Of a DNA stretch of 64,000 nucleotides, positions 43,080 through 55,497 are shown one piece after another. The notes under the pieces are model-generated. The model ran no database searches and had not been told where the DNA came from. It saw nothing but the letters and a program-made list of their open reading frames with translations. How positions within the stretch are numbered: position 1 is the first letter of the stretch; the number at the start of each line of letters is the position of its first letter. A program made the position numbers and the translations under genes. This DNA comes from Spirometra erinaceieuropaei. Lineage: Eukaryota; Platyhelminthes; Cestoda; Diphyllobothriidea; Diphyllobothriidae. The stretch spans positions 126,460 through 190,459 of the forward strand of contig CACRXP010000987.1 of the NCBI GenBank assembly GCA_902702965.1. The letters are read 5' to 3'.

Positions 43080-43300
43080 ACCCTTGACCACGGTAAGTGC
43101 GGAGCCTGAACGAGGTGCTTCTGGGTGCATAGGGTCGGTTTTCATAATCTGATTGCGGTCGCTTCTGCTGTTGTTAACAGGCGCTGACCCAGTACCTTAG
43201 GGTAGCTAAAAAGGGACCTTATAAATCAAACGAAATGCTTCCACAGGGTCCACACGATTTTCCTAATCCACCGCATGCACTGCATCCTGGCCATTGTCAG
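43080..43300 (-). pseudogene. Second-lineage GIY-YIG fragment
   Basis: Minus strand: VDPVEAFRLIYKVPF, a stop, frame change, then GTGSAPVN-type sequence of the GQRL region and CCTCGTTCAGGCTCCGCAC. Matches 57240-57400. Heavily worn. A partial second copy of the terminal words (ACCATGGTAAGCACGGGAGCC) at 43303 suggests a small duplication. Confidence 0.5.
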
Positions 43301-43829
43301 CTACCATGGTAAGCACGGGAGCCTAAACGAGGTCCTTCTGGGCGCCCAAGTGGTGTCCTTCTGAGGTGGTGAGGTCTTACGCTTAGGCCCACTCAGGTCA
43401 TCTTTCACGGGTGTCTGAAGATTTTTGAATCGCCACCATGTTCGACTGTAATGGCCTGAAGAGAATTTATCAAAAACGGCGTTTTCTGGCTAACTTGCCT
43501 TCTGAAAACAGCCCTTGTATTAAGATATGCAAGTAAACAAAATCAGAAGTAAAGTTTGCACGACCAATTTTAGCAGACTAATCGACGAAAAAAACAAGAG
43601 AAATGGGTGCTATATTGCCGACTAACTTCGGGCGATTTCTGTACACGCAAATGAATGATAAAACAAGCTGTCTTATGCTGGATGTGTAGGTTAATTGATC
43701 ACCGGAGCATCCGTATTCAACTGACAGTTTATTAAATTATTAGACTGATGTCAAAAGAAGTTGCAGCGCGAATTCCTTTTGACCGTAGCTCTGCCATCCA
43801 CTGTTTCCACTGCCCGTATCACCTGACAG

Positions 43830-44290
43830 ACCGCTTTTCGAAAGGCAGGAGGAAGTATGGTCGACTCTCTCGGCGCATACTCCCCGTATAACCACTCTGA
43901 TAGACTTTTAGACTATCACAGTGGGTTAAAAGCCGTGGCTTGGAAGACTGCCCAATGACAGGATGGCTTGGTCTTCTCCTCAGCGCGAAGAGTGAGACTG
44001 AAATGACTTCTTCTTGGCGAGGTGTTTCTAGCACTCCCACTCAGTTTAAAGCTGAGCCGCCTCTATTTTTCTTGTTGTGTGTATTTCCCTCTCCCCCACC
44101 CTCATGTCCTTGAGTCTGTCTTGAATCCGACCCCATGTGGTCTAGTAGGAGAGTGCGCGAGTCTACTCACACTATGGGTTTAATCGCGGACCAGTCACCG
44201 TTCCTTCGCCCGCTTTGTTGTAGGGCACACGGTGGACATCGTCGTTGGCAGCCGTCGAACCGTTAGTGGATAGCTTCTTCCCAGTCTAGT
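43830..44290 (+). repeat. Diverged dispersed repeat
   Basis: Landmarks: CTATCACAGTGGGTTAAAAGC, GTGGCTTGGAAGACTGCCC, CACTCCCACTCAGTTTAAAGC, GAGTCTGTCTTGAATCC, GGGCACACGGTGGACATCG, as in 30830-31330 but much diverged. Confidence 0.6.
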
Positions 44291-44549
44291 TTCCGCAAGG
44301 CGATTTTATGATCTTGGACCCAAAACCTGCTCAACGTCTCTGGCGCGTGAGTACATTCAGCCGCACTCACTGAGGAGGAAACTTTGAATGACCGGTTGTA
44401 CCAGAAGCTCGCTGAGAACAAGGTATCCTAAAGGCATTCACTTGAGAGAAGAGAATGTTTCGTATTCAAAAAAAACAAAGAGCGGTAATAACTCAGTTTT
44501 TTTGGCAAGTTAAAATAATTCGCATAATTTACCTGAGGGAAGAAGTAAT

Positions 44550-44715
44550 GATAGGGACGCACGACACTAGAACGACAGTTTCTGGCTCGCTCTTCATTGT
44601 CAGCCAGCCATACTCAGTACAGGTCCAAGTTACCTGGGATTCCAACCCAGATTCTTTAATCTCTGAGCGTTTTTGATTTCACTGCTCTTTCAAAGTTAAC
44701 AAATATCTCGAATCA
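44550..44715 (-). mobile_element. Diverged SINE, minus strand
   Basis: Minus strand: tRNA-like head with GGGTTGGAATCCC box, then GTATGGCTGG, CTGACAA, GAGCCA, GAAACTG of the body. Head-to-head with the next SINE. Confidence 0.5.
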
Positions 44716-44719
44716 CGAC

Positions 44720-44905
44720 CGACAGGACGACGAATCCATGGCTAAATTGAGGACCGCTGAACGTAGAAAGGCGCATCCTGGTTTGAATCCCTGGTATTTC
44801 ATGTCTAGGACGAGCATAGTTGACCAACGACTGTCATTTAGTCAGAAATGGCCACTCCAGCCTCCCTTTGCCTTTGTCAGTCTTCCTTTACTTCACATAC
44901 AACCG
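44720..44905 (+). mobile_element. SINE, plus strand
   Basis: CCGACAGGACGACG leader, ATGGCTAAATTGAGG head, box GGTTTGAATCCC (about 44782), body AACGACTGTCATTTAGTCA, GAAATGGCCACTCCAG and CTCCCTTTGCCTTTGTCAG. The second hammerhead box is intact, the first is not. Confidence 0.58.
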
Positions 44906-45199
44906 GTTACTATTCTACCACGTCTCTAGATTGAACCCCAAAGCGCAAGAGAATGGGGCCTTTCACTAACCTGATCCATAAAGGCAATTCCCGTTATAGG
45001 GATCTACTCAGGTGGCATACAAATCGGCGGTAGTTTGGATTTGGTCGCAGTTAGACCAACACCCTTTTCACCTCGGCCATGGCGTTCCGAACATGGGCCT
45101 CGAATTTAATACATTCGGACTGTTGTGAAATTAAATCCAGCTAACATCGGTAAGCGAATGTAACATAAATGTCAGCGGCCGATCAGATGAGTCGTAAAT

Positions 45200-46480
45200 C
45201 TGCGAATTTGCCGTGCTGTGACAGCGCCCTGACTGCACACCCAGGGTAGCACGATTGGAATCCGCAGGTCATTTGCTGAGTGTCTAGTCATGACTAAATC
45301 TCCTATCTGCTTCTCTCTTACACTTGGAGTGCGGCTAGCTGATGATGTGAACAGGTCAGAAGCGAGCGCACAACGGTCTGACTGACGTCTCATAGTAAAC
45401 TGGTTTCCCCCTACACTGGTGGGAATCACCATCCAAAACCAATTAAGGATTGCCAACTGTTAAAAGTGTGACAACTGCACACAACAGGGACTAATTGAAA
45501 GCCCAGGCATGCACCTCGCAGATTACTGTCGCTGAATGAATCACTTACGAACATGTTGGTCCATAAACGGATCCCCAAGCGATCCCACATGTTTTCCAGT
45601 ACATACCAAAGTTGCCAAGATTGGGGTTTTTAATGAATTTTCAGATATAGGAATATGGTGGATTAAACAACATATATATACTACTGACTGCTTGTTGGTA
45701 GGACGTGAATATTCCATGTTTTTTCTCTGGAGCTGGTGGTGAACCATAGTCCAACTTTCGGGCCAAACGTGAAAAGTCTTGCGCCAAAATAAACTGCTCC
45801 GAGTTAACACATTAGTTCCTGTGGGGAGTAAAAATAAGTTTTGTATCAATAACACCGATGAGCTGAATCCCTCTCAGCTGAGTTAAGCAGCGGCTCAAAA
45901 TCGGTGCCGCACATGTCTGAAATTCTGGTTGAAGCCGCATGGACAGGATGATAAATCACTCCATAAGTCCATCTGCGTTAACGCATGAATTCCGAGGACA
46001 GCTCAGGTAGAAACAAATAGATTCAGAATTTCCTGCCAAGAGTCTGTAGTATCGCACAGCCTGTCGGCACTCTGCCTGATCCGTTTTTGGGACATCCCAA
46101 TCCAGTTTCCATTTTATCGATTTATCGATATTTTGCAAATATGTGACTGCCTGTGAATACTGTAGACAGCATAGCCATGACAAAGAGGAGCGTACGTAAT
46201 CTGTCCTGCATATTCGAATCACGATCATATTTCCGTCGCTTACGTAATCATCCCCCCGCAAAATGCTAGAAACCTGTCAGAACGCGCTTAAAACATGAAA
46301 ACGGGCAGAATTCAATGCCTCTTAGGACAATTCAGGAAACATCGCCCTAATACTCTAAGAAGGTGTGATTTCTACTGAGTTCCGGATCATTCCACCTACG
46401 TTTGCCCCGTTACTTTCCTTCGGTTGAATCAATAAAGACGTTCAGTCCGCTGCCCTGGTAAGACTGTCCGCCAAATTTTT
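45200..46480. repeat. Unit 1 of an old direct duplication
   Basis: Shares ordered blocks with 47335-48405 and 49440-49560: TGACGTCTCA, TACTACTGACTGCTTGTTGGTAGG, CTCCATAAGTCCATCT, CACAGCCTG, AATGCTAGAAACCTGT, CATTCCACCTACGTTTG. Offset is about 2.14 kb. Function of the unit is unknown. Confidence 0.65.
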
Positions 46481-46547
46481 TAATGTAGCAATAACTCTGG
46501 GTCGAATAATAGAAGTGATCTAACTGCAAAAAGGATAGCCGGCAAGG

Positions 46548-46700
46548 AAAACGGTACTGGTACGGCAGTTTGTGGTCTGGTGGTCGTCGTCGGTCAGCCA
46601 TACCCAGCCCAGGCATCAGGATCTGAGGTTCGAACCCAAATCTTTTGATCCTTGGGCGTTTTTGGCACACTGCTATTCTCAATGAACATGTGAGTCGAAG
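46548..46700 (-). mobile_element. Worn SINE, minus strand
   Basis: Minus strand head TTGGGTTCGAACC box (about 46630), body GTATGGCTGACCGACGACG. A second, more eroded head lies at 46965-47080 with matching flanks (GAACATGTGAGTCGAAG and GAACATTGGAGACGGAG), so the pair was probably copied together. Confidence 0.48.
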
Positions 46701-47334
46701 ACGATCGAATAGTGTGGAATAACCAAGTAATGCCCATTCCACAAGAAAGTAGTGTTACGAATAGTATGAAATGTACATATCAAACGTACTATAACGTGCT
46801 CCCGAACTAGGTATTAACTAAAAGCCCGGGCACTTGTTTCACCGATATTCTGTCGCAGCGTGTCACAGCTGCGAGGTGCTCGGCGCATCAGTGAGTCGCC
46901 AGCGTTCCCTATGCGGTTTCAGGTATAAAAATTCCAGAGCATGATTAAATAAATAATCTCAGAAATTACTCAGTACAGGGTATGGATTTAAGCCCCGGGA
47001 CATGACTTTTCTGGGTCACAACCAAAATTTGAATGAACATTGGAGACGGAGATAACCGACTACAGTGAAAGAACCACGTAGTAGCTATTCCACAAACAAA
47101 TAATAATACGAGTAGTGTGAAATAGGTGATTGGAGATTGCAAGTAACCCAGAATCAACCTGTCTCCAACGAGATACGCCCAAACAATTTCGTATAAAAAA
47201 CCTCGAGGATCCCTGTAATGAGATATTTGAGTTAATCAGAGCCGCTTTTACACGAAGAATTTCTTGCTGCTGCAAACATGCAGTTCCCTCTATTATACTG
47301 TCTGTTTAAGTGAGCGAGTGCCCGCCTAAGCAAA

Positions 47335-48405
47335 CCATAAAATTGCACTTTGCTGCGCTGTGGTATTCACTTGGCCGCTGACCCAGGCTAACGCGATCGG
47401 CATCCGCAGCTGACTTGAAGTGTGTTCGGCCATGAGGAAAACTTTGGCCTCTCCCTCTCTCGCGGCTAGTTGATAAAGTAGCAAAGTTTGAAACGAGCGC
47501 ATAAGGATCTTACTGACGTCTCAGAGCAAATTGGTTTCGTCCCCGAATAATAAGAAATTACCATCCGGACCCACCTGAATGCTGCTTAACTGTTAAAATT
47601 GTGACTGTTACACACGACAGATATTAACTAAAAGCTCATACATGTGCTGTGATGATTATGTACCACTACATGATTCATCTACGAGCATTTCGCCCCATAA
47701 ATTGGGTCCCCAATCGCTGGCAGTATGCTGTCTGGAAGGTACTCCAGTTGTAAATGTCGAGGTTGGGGTGAATTTACCAAAATTTACATACTACTGACTG
47801 TTTGTTGGTAGGGTGTAACTCTTGCTTGTGTTTTCGCTAAGGATGATGCCGGACTATAGCTCCGACTTTTGGACCAAGCATTAAGGGTTTTGCGGCGAAC
47901 GAACTGCTCCAAGTTCACTCACTGATTTCCGGGGAAGTTTAAAAAACTTTACTATTGAGAACGCTGTTGCTTCATGCAGTCGCTCAAAATCGGTGCAAAG
48001 CTTGTTTGGACTTTTAGCCACTTCATAAGTCCATCTATTCTAAGGCACGAATTCAACATCTTATAACCTCAATGGACTGTTTTGGAGAAAACAAGCAAAT
48101 TGAGAATGGCCTGACAAGTCAATGGTAGCACACAGCCTGCCAGCCCTTTTCCCGCGTCGCTTTTGGCGTATAACCATCCAAATTATCTGGTCTTTGTTTG
48201 CTATGGTTACGAAATATCGATTTTCTGCAGGTATGCAATTGACCGCGAATACTGTGGGTAGCACGCACAGGGAAAAATTGAGTTTATGTAGTCTGTCCTG
48301 CAATAACGAACCGTGATCATATTTCCGCCGTTTACGCATTCAACCTTCCATGAAAATGCTAGAAACCTGTTAGAACGCGGTTAGGGCGCGTAAAAAGGCA
48401 GTATA
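47335..48405. repeat. Unit 2 of the direct duplication, first part
   Basis: Counterpart of 45200-46350. The unit resumes at 49440-49560 after a foldback element, so the duplication predates that insertion. Confidence 0.65.
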
Positions 48406-48423
48406 CAGCGCCTCCAAGTGCAC

Positions 48424-49412
48424 CGTAGATGTGCTAATTCATGAAATGTTAACAGAAATTATGAATTGCGTTTTCGACTCAAAAAGATTGTTTCGGTAGG
48501 GTCGTAATATTAATCTCCTTGTAACATAATCCCAGGATAATTCGGTTAGTTCAGGATGCCGGCTTATGACTAAACTTCTTTTCCGCCGCCTGCAAAAAGT
48601 ACCTTTTATAAAAAAATGACTACTTACGTAATACTAATCTGTCCTACCAATTTCCAAAATTCTTATACATTTAAGTAAATTACATAAAGATGTAAATAAA
48701 ATATTCATTCTTTCATATATTAGGTAGAAAATCACGTCTTCATCAGACTGTATACTTAAAGGAAGCGTATAATTTGCTTTTAAAAACTTGCAATTATAAG
48801 ATTTTTTAAAGACCGTAAAATGCCCTTTCATAAAGCGTCGGGACTCTGCACTTTTTAACTGTTACTTGTAAGATTTAAAATATGGCTTAATTCCACTACT
48901 AAAATTTGTAAACCCCATTTGATATACTCTTAATACCGCATAAAAATGTATGAGTCTGCGTACGCGGAAAATATACTGCTGGTAGTTTTGAAACCCTGGA
49001 TGCAAGTGTAACAGCAGGTCGGGTTCAAAATTATTCGGAAATTGAAAACGTTTCTTAAGACCGAATTATACTCTTCCTTCAAGCATACCATTTGAAGAAG
49101 AAGTACTTTTTTACCAAATGCGTAGAAAAGAAATATTGTTATGCATGTTTTTATGAGTTATATGTGAACTTATAAGGACATCAAAAGTCAACGAAACAAA
49201 TTTGTCCTGTTTAATTGGTCATTTTTTTACACATTGCACTTTTTGCAGGCGGCCGGAAAAAGTTCTATCAAAAGCACGCATTTTGAGTTAACTAAATTGT
49301 TCTGGGATTATGTTGCGGGGTGATCAATATTACAACCCTACGTAAGTAGTCCTTTCGAGTCGAAAACGCATTCCAGAATTTTATTTAACATTTCATGAGT
49401 TAGCACACCCAC
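48424..49412. mobile_element. 1.0-kb foldback element inside the duplicated unit
   Basis: CGTAGATGTGCTAATTCATG at left and CATGAGTTAGCACACCCACTG at right; arms inverted around a centre with GTCGGGTTCAAAATTATTCGG. Interrupts unit 2. Confidence 0.66.
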
Positions 49413-49439
49413 TGTATTTTAGGAATTATGACCCCAAGG

Positions 49440-49560
49440 ACTTCAGAGCTTCAGGACATTCCACCCACCTTTGTCCTGTGAGCTTCCTTCGGTTGGACCG
49501 ATGAGGATCTTCGGTCGGCGGCCCAGGCAAGATTGTCTGCCAGTTTTCGTCTGCCATACT
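49440..49560. repeat. Unit 2 of the direct duplication, second part
   Basis: ACATTCCACCCACCTTTGTCC and GAGCTTCCTTCGGTTGGACCG match 46390-46430; GGCCCAGGCAAGATTGTCTGCC matches 46452-46473. Confidence 0.62.
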
Positions 49561-50334
49561 ACAGGAAAGAAGAATAGAAATGCTCATGAGGCCGTTTTGC
49601 TGCAAAAACCGGTTAGTTTTTTTCCAGTTTGACTCAGTTTAGTTGAGGAAAGGGTAGGTTTCCACCATTAATCGGAAGCAATGCGCTACCCGTGCGCTCT
49701 TACTCGAAGGAATTTCAAAAGAGGGAGAAACGTTAAACTGAAATTGCTAGCAGCTACGTTTTATTCACCCAAGTCCGTCTTTTGAATCCGTAGGAAGACA
49801 CATCCGGAAATATGTCACGCTTTACTTCATGGCTGTCAACAAATAGGCTTCATCTTTGTTTAACCGAATACCGATTGAGGCACTAAACTTGGCAATTCGC
49901 ACACTAATCAAATCGGTTTGTTTAAATAAGACCTACTGAAAATGACATCCGCGTCTGTTAGAGGCGAGTCGCACTGCAGTCTGGTATGCAGCCACTAATT
50001 TCTCGGACGCAATAAAATCACTCATCAACAGTTCAGGGAATTAGACAACTGCGTGAAAGCCTGGATTTTCCGGATGACTGGACAGCGTTGGAGTAAGTTC
50101 ATTCGTCCCCTGTTAATTGTGAATGTGGACCTGCACACGCTGAGATACCTTTTCATGACAAAACATAGCAATATAAATTTAGTATTTCAGTTAGCCGATT
50201 TCTTAAATTTGAAATTCCTCTGATGGGTGAAGGATTAATAAGGCCGTTCCGAGTTTATCCTTACTCTCTTGAACAGGCCATTCCAATAGCAAATGCCCTA
50301 CGACCGAAATCTCATTTAGTGCGCACATACGACA
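49561..50334. other. No recognisable feature
   Basis: No family repeat or coding signal identified. Confidence 0.3.
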
Positions 50335-50490
50335 GTTCAATTCCCTTCTGCTATCATAACTCGGCCGACTTTGGCCTGGTAGGTGGTAGCTTGTCCGTGA
50401 CCCCTATCGCCCATGCGAAGCTTTTTTGCTTCGAAAAGCCAATAGATGGGTGTGCGCCCATTCCTGAATGAATTTATATGTATGTATATA
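50335..50490 (-). repeat. Solo PLE pLTR part A
   Basis: Minus-strand match to 5285-5410: GGAATGGGCGCACACCCATC, GCTTTTCGAAGC hairpin, GGGCGATAGGGGTCACGGAC, CCAGGCCAAAGTCGGCC. Ends in a TATGTATGTATATATA tract. No coding part. Confidence 0.58.
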
Positions 50491-51234
50491 TAAGGTTCTG
50501 AAAATATAAGCCGACTACAAACACAAGCGGTTATTCTTGAAACTTTCAACACTAAGTTGTTCAAATAAAGCAAAATATGATTTTCGAAAGTCTATACATC
50601 TATGCCATCGGTGAACAGTAGAATTTACGCCTAATTGACAAAACTCGACTGGCTTTGATGCTAAGAGTCTTTGAATCTAGCTTCCACATTAGTCTTCGCG
50701 TAAATCATTTGTGGCTTAAAAAATGGCGGCCAGTGAGTGAAAGATCGGACGAGTAGGAGGGTGTAGTTAAGTTTCATATCCCAATCTACTGAGTTTCCAT
50801 AGAGTCACCCTGGCAACGTGTGGCCGTGTGTTGTGGTGGAGCAGAATTAGGTCACGTCGATTCACAAGAACAGGTGCCATTTTTCTCAAAGTGAACATAC
50901 TAACAATAAATTACTGTTGTGAGGTTCTCGCCGGCCTAGCGGTAATATGGGTCGAAAATCGCACTTTTTCAAACGACCTCATATCAAAAGCTGGTATAAC
51001 ACAAAACTTAACGGGAAATATGTCAATAGTTTTTTGAAAATGGAAAGATATATGCTACATAAATATCGGAGACTTATTCTCCAGCTAGTCGCTGGATATA
51101 TGGGAAATTTATAAACATTAATGACATTAAAACCATATTTATCATAAAAGCCAAAGGCTGACCGATGTCTGCAGCAATGGGCGTCCAATTCATCCAGACA
51201 CTAGACGGAGTTAGGCGCCTTTACCATGCCCCCT
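50491..51234. other. No recognisable feature
   Basis: Nothing identified. Confidence 0.3.
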
Positions 51235-51660
51235 GATAATTTTAAATATGGCATACAAATCTGTGTGCCAATTGATGCATTCCTCGTCTAAATTCATTGC
51301 CCCTGCGAGTTTGAAACATTTCTTCGTCGGACGATGCGATGCGATTTTTCTCTCATGCAAACGTGTGCTCAGTATCCACTGTGATCAACTGGGAGAACAT
51401 TCTGTTTCTCCCACGCGGCTGATGGTAGCGTGCACCTTCGATTTGGCCGCAATAAACTGCACCACAAATGCCACATAGAATCCCGTGGACGACTTGTTTT
51501 CTATATTCAGTCGAAAGGGCTAAATCTGTCCTTAGAGTGCATAAGTTGGTTAGGCAAACCAGGTTTGGGCTTGTGTGTTATTTGTGTCGGATTTTTTCAA
51601 CTGTTCATTGACGAGCTCAGTTATATGTGGAAGTTCCTCGGGTGATTGTGCATCGGAAAC
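51235..51660 (-). pseudogene. PLE GIY-YIG remnant, first/second-lineage type
   Basis: Minus strand retains CGICGAVYCGQ, VDTEHTFA, and a readable AMNLDEECINWHTDLYAIF stretch (cf. AMHSDEACINRHIDL). Upstream ELPHIT-type and GTCAATGAACAGTTGAAAAAA words match the ELVERQLKK linker. Several stops and frame changes. Confidence 0.58.
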
Positions 51661-51679
51661 ACCACTTTTGTTGGAGCCT

Positions 51680-52018
51680 TGGCGTCTCATTTACCGGCAT
51701 ATAGAGTCGATAAGGTACTCATTTCGGATGGCTTATTTTAAAATGCATCCTACCTCTGCTCGACACTTCCTCGATAGAATAGTAGCAAAAGCGCGTCTTT
51801 ATTGGAAAACAACTATGCGTTTTCAGAGAGGGGTCGGGCGACGTGTAAAAGTTTGGCACGACAACCGCGGAAATAAGATAATTGGAGGGACCGATATTCT
51901 AAAATTCAGGCCTAACTACTACGGGTATAGACCTCATAGTCGTCTGGCGTCTCTCGATTACAATGGCCGTGTACATCTCCGCCCCGACAAACCTTGTTTT
52001 GGTGGTCCAAGGCAATAG
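51680..52018 (+). other. Unidentified open frame, basic C-terminal region
   Basis: The 3' part of a 147-codon frame, ending TAG at 52016-52018. It reads as arginine/lysine-rich sequence (RIVAKARLYWKTTMRFQRG, then RVKVWHDNRGNK, then GRVHLRPDKP). The upstream part of that frame is antisense to the PLE remnant and is not real. An acceptor-like GGCATATAG lies near 51700. It may be a 3' exon of an unknown gene or chance; it resembles no family I can name. Confidence 0.22.
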
Positions 52019-52029
52019 TCATGAGATCC

Positions 52030-52660
52030 CAGTTTAATACGACAGTTCGACCGTCGGCGACGGCAATGTCCGTCGTGTTCTCCACAGCAGGATGAAAGCA
52101 GGGACGGTGACTTTTGCGTGAATTAGTTAATAGCAGTAGTAGTAGTAGTAGTAGTAGTAGTAGTTGTTGTTGTTGTTGTAGTAGTAGTAGTAGTCGTAGT
52201 AGTAGTAGTAGACTTGCGCAGAATCTACCGCACTCTCCCCTCCCCCATCGCCTTAGCCCAGTGTCATGGTTAAGTCAAATAAAACTGAGGCGAGAGAGGC
52301 CGCAGGTGACTCGCACGGTGAAAACTCGCATCTTAACGTACCGCGACACCCCCTAGTGCATAACAAACTCTAAAATAGGATTTTCAACAACATCGAAAAA
52401 TGGGTGGCGGTTTGCATCCAAATTGGCGCTGCGTGGACCTGCGACTGGACCTGCCGCCACATCCCAATGACGGCATTTTTTATGGTTACGCAGTTCTGAT
52501 CACGCCTGCCAGAATCCGATGTAGTTCCTGTGTTTGTCCACCGTATCTACTCTGTGGCGCCTTTCAGGGACAAACGTTTGGTACAAGAGTTAGTGATTCG
52601 CACAGTCAACTCAGATGCCAGTTGTCTGGCAGGCGGCTGAACGCTTGATTCTGCTCTACG
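52030..52660 (-). repeat. Diverged dispersed repeat
   Basis: Landmarks AGTTCGACCGTCGGCGACG, CAGGGACGGTGACTTTTGCG, GACTTGCGCAGAATCTACCGC, CGCGACACCCCCTAG in the order of the 26.7-kb copy, with a triplet microsatellite (52131-52211) near the place where that copy also has triplet repeats. Confidence 0.6.
52131..52211. repeat. AGT/TGT trinucleotide microsatellite
   Basis: Runs of AGT, then TGT, then AGT triplets. The serine and cysteine runs read from it are not protein-coding evidence. Confidence 0.85.
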
Positions 52661-52957
52661 ACAGAAGTTTCGGCAACTTATCTGTTTCACACGCTCTGTC
52701 GGGGTTGTATACTTAAGGTCTCCAGTAAATTCGCCCCTATACGATACCTACCGGGAGAGGGGATGGGGTGGTCGCATTCTCCGACTTTGGCTGCACTGTA
52801 CACCTGACCTTTGATCAGAGACTTAAATTCCGAAATCTGTCAGTTTTCTGGGAATGCAGGTTGGTATGTGCACACGAGGTATGCTTACAGAGCAGGTTTC
52901 GAAATTCAAAAAAGCGGTCGGTGGGGATTCACTTTATTACCGCTGAACCGCGATGTT
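52661..52957. other. No recognisable feature before the gap
   Basis: Nothing identified; interrupted by the assembly gap. Confidence 0.3.
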
Positions 52958-53582
52958 NNNNNNNNNNNNNNNNNNNNNNNNNNNNNNNNNNNNNNNNNNN
53001 NNNNNNNNNNNNNNNNNNNNNNNNNNNNNNNNNNNNNNNNNNNNNNNNNNNNNNNNNNNNNNNNNNNNNNNNNNNNNNNNNNNNNNNNNNNNNNNNNNNN
53101 NNNNNNNNNNNNNNNNNNNNNNNNNNNNNNNNNNNNNNNNNNNNNNNNNNNNNNNNNNNNNNNNNNNNNNNNNNNNNNNNNNNNNNNNNNNNNNNNNNNN
53201 NNNNNNNNNNNNNNNNNNNNNNNNNNNNNNNNNNNNNNNNNNNNNNNNNNNNNNNNNNNNNNNNNNNNNNNNNNNNNNNNNNNNNNNNNNNNNNNNNNNN
53301 NNNNNNNNNNNNNNNNNNNNNNNNNNNNNNNNNNNNNNNNNNNNNNNNNNNNNNNNNNNNNNNNNNNNNNNNNNNNNNNNNNNNNNNNNNNNNNNNNNNN
53401 NNNNNNNNNNNNNNNNNNNNNNNNNNNNNNNNNNNNNNNNNNNNNNNNNNNNNNNNNNNNNNNNNNNNNNNNNNNNNNNNNNNNNNNNNNNNNNNNNNNN
53501 NNNNNNNNNNNNNNNNNNNNNNNNNNNNNNNNNNNNNNNNNNNNNNNNNNNNNNNNNNNNNNNNNNNNNNNNNNNNNNNNNN
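52958..53582. other. Assembly gap (625 N)
   Basis: Unsequenced bases. Open frames crossing it are meaningless. Confidence 0.99.
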
Positions 53583-53681
53583 TATTTTCTTCTAATTAAT
53601 GACGATGTGAAGAATCGAAATTTGTGATACTCAAAGTTCTAAGATGTTTAGCTATTTTGCCCAACACAAATGCTTCCCGGA

Positions 53682-54668
53682 GTACAGTAGTTGGGCCGAC
53701 TCATGAAATGTTAACCGAAATTCCGCAATGCGTTTTTGTTTTGAAAAGATTAATTTAGTGGGGTTGTAAAACTAATCATCCTGCAGCGTGATCCTATAGT
53801 AAGTTAGTTACAACAAAATGTCGGCCATTGAACTAACTTCTTTGCAGCTGCATGCAAAAGACATACTGTGTAAAAAATACTACATATATAGTTTGCATTT
53901 CTCCCATTGATTTCCGATGCCCTTAAATATTCAATTATATTTCATGGAAAACATGCATACACATGTTCATTACTTTGCTAATACGGTAGAAAATGACGTC
54001 TTCTTTCAATCTGATACTCAGTAGAAGGGTATAATTCCGTTTTCAACAACTTTTCCAATTCCCAAATAATTGTGAACCCGACCAGCCAATTCATTATCAT
54101 TCAGGGTTTCCAAGCTACGAGTCGTAACTTTTCCGCGTAAGGAAATCCATATATTTCTCTACGGCATTAAGAGGAGACCATATGGCGTTCATGAAATTGA
54201 ACGATGGATTTTAGCCATGTTGATAATTTTACGAGCCACATTGGTAAGTGCAGAAACGTGACGTTTTCTGGACTCACGATATAAAAGAATTTCCCAATTA
54301 GGAACTTTTTCAAAACCAAATTATACCCTTCCTTCGAGTATAAAATTGAAAAAAGAAGTCCTTTTCTACCGAATTAGCAAAAAAATAAATTTCGTTTATA
54401 TGTTTTCCACGAAATCTAGTTGAATGTTAAAGGGCATCGAAAATTGATGAAAAAATGCATGCTACATAAGTATTCCTTTTTTACAAAGTATAGCTTTTGA
54501 GTGCAGCTGAAAAGAAGTTCGCTCAAAAGTCGGCATCCGGAAGTAATTTAATTATTGTGGAATTATACGGCACGAAGATTAGTTTTCAAACCATTTAATT
54601 AACCTTCTCGAAACGAAAACGCATTTGGGAATTACGGTTGACATTTCATGAATTAGTCTACCTACTGT
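53682..54668. mobile_element. 1.0-kb foldback element
   Basis: Left end GAGTACAGTAGTTGGGCCGACTC, right end AATTAGTCTACCTACTGTAAG; TA borders both termini (TA-CAGTAG and CTACTG-TA). Inverted arms with GGTTGTAAAACTAATCATC and its inverse. A clear family member. Confidence 0.72.
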
Positions 54669-55497
54669 AAGTAACCCCGGTCATAAACCATATTCTTGTC
54701 CAAATTTCATTAACTGTCAGAACCAACTGGTTACCGCAATATATGGCGAATGCACCCCAACTTATATTCTGCCCTCATTGCTGCTCGAGCCAAACAGAAT
54801 TCCTATTACATTTGGTGGTCGGGGGGAGAGGCGTAACATTAACAAACAATAGGAGTAAGAGAACTCTCTAGTCCAGAAATACTTTGCTTCAAGACTCAGA
54901 CCACTAACCTCTGGACTTTCAGTCGGCCGCATTACCTTGGGGTAACGGCGTGCTATTTTAGACTGAGCGATTTTTCCGCAACATGCCTGCCAGTTCCATT
55001 GGTAATGGCTGTGAACAAAAATTGGGGAGAGTAACACAGTGGGCGGCAAAAACGATCAGTAAAAGCCTAAAGGGAATGCGCAACTCATTGAGTCGAAAGA
55101 TGCCTGCTGCCCGGGGCGTACCAAAACACTGGCCCCCAGAATTCTCAAACTGCAACGAGCACGACCCAGAAGGTGAGAGCTTGAAGAACTTTAGCAATAC
55201 GAAAGCCAACGGAGCGCCGGCAAAAGTGGAGTAGACAGAAATAGCTCTAATGAAATGAAAAAGCGTTTTGTTTAATGCGCCACAAAAACATGACCTGTAA
55301 AAGATATTTGACACAACTTTTGATAGCAAGCAACTGTCGGCTGCATTCTCGCGGCCACTGTGTTCTTCCTAATTTTACCCTCGATAGACCAGTTTATTTC
55401 GCACATTGGTGAGGCTGTATCGTCCATAGAGCCTTCTGTTTCATTTCTGTTCATAGCTATTTCCATTCGGATTCATTCTCCCCCTACTGTTTGTTGA
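54669..55497. other. No gene; possible worn tRNA-like block
   Basis: Around 54890-54960 the minus strand has CCCCAAGGTAATGCGGCCGAC and a GGTCTGAGTCTTGAAGC stretch, faintly like a SINE head. Too weak to call. The rest is unassigned. Confidence 0.25.

Noticed and set aside
45956..48339. Parallel minus-strand frames in the two duplicated units (about 100 and 92 codons)
   Set aside because: The two translations do not resemble each other although the DNA aligns, so the frames are not under coding constraint.
52768..53627. Long open frames across the N gap
   Set aside because: They consist of unknown bases and carry no information.
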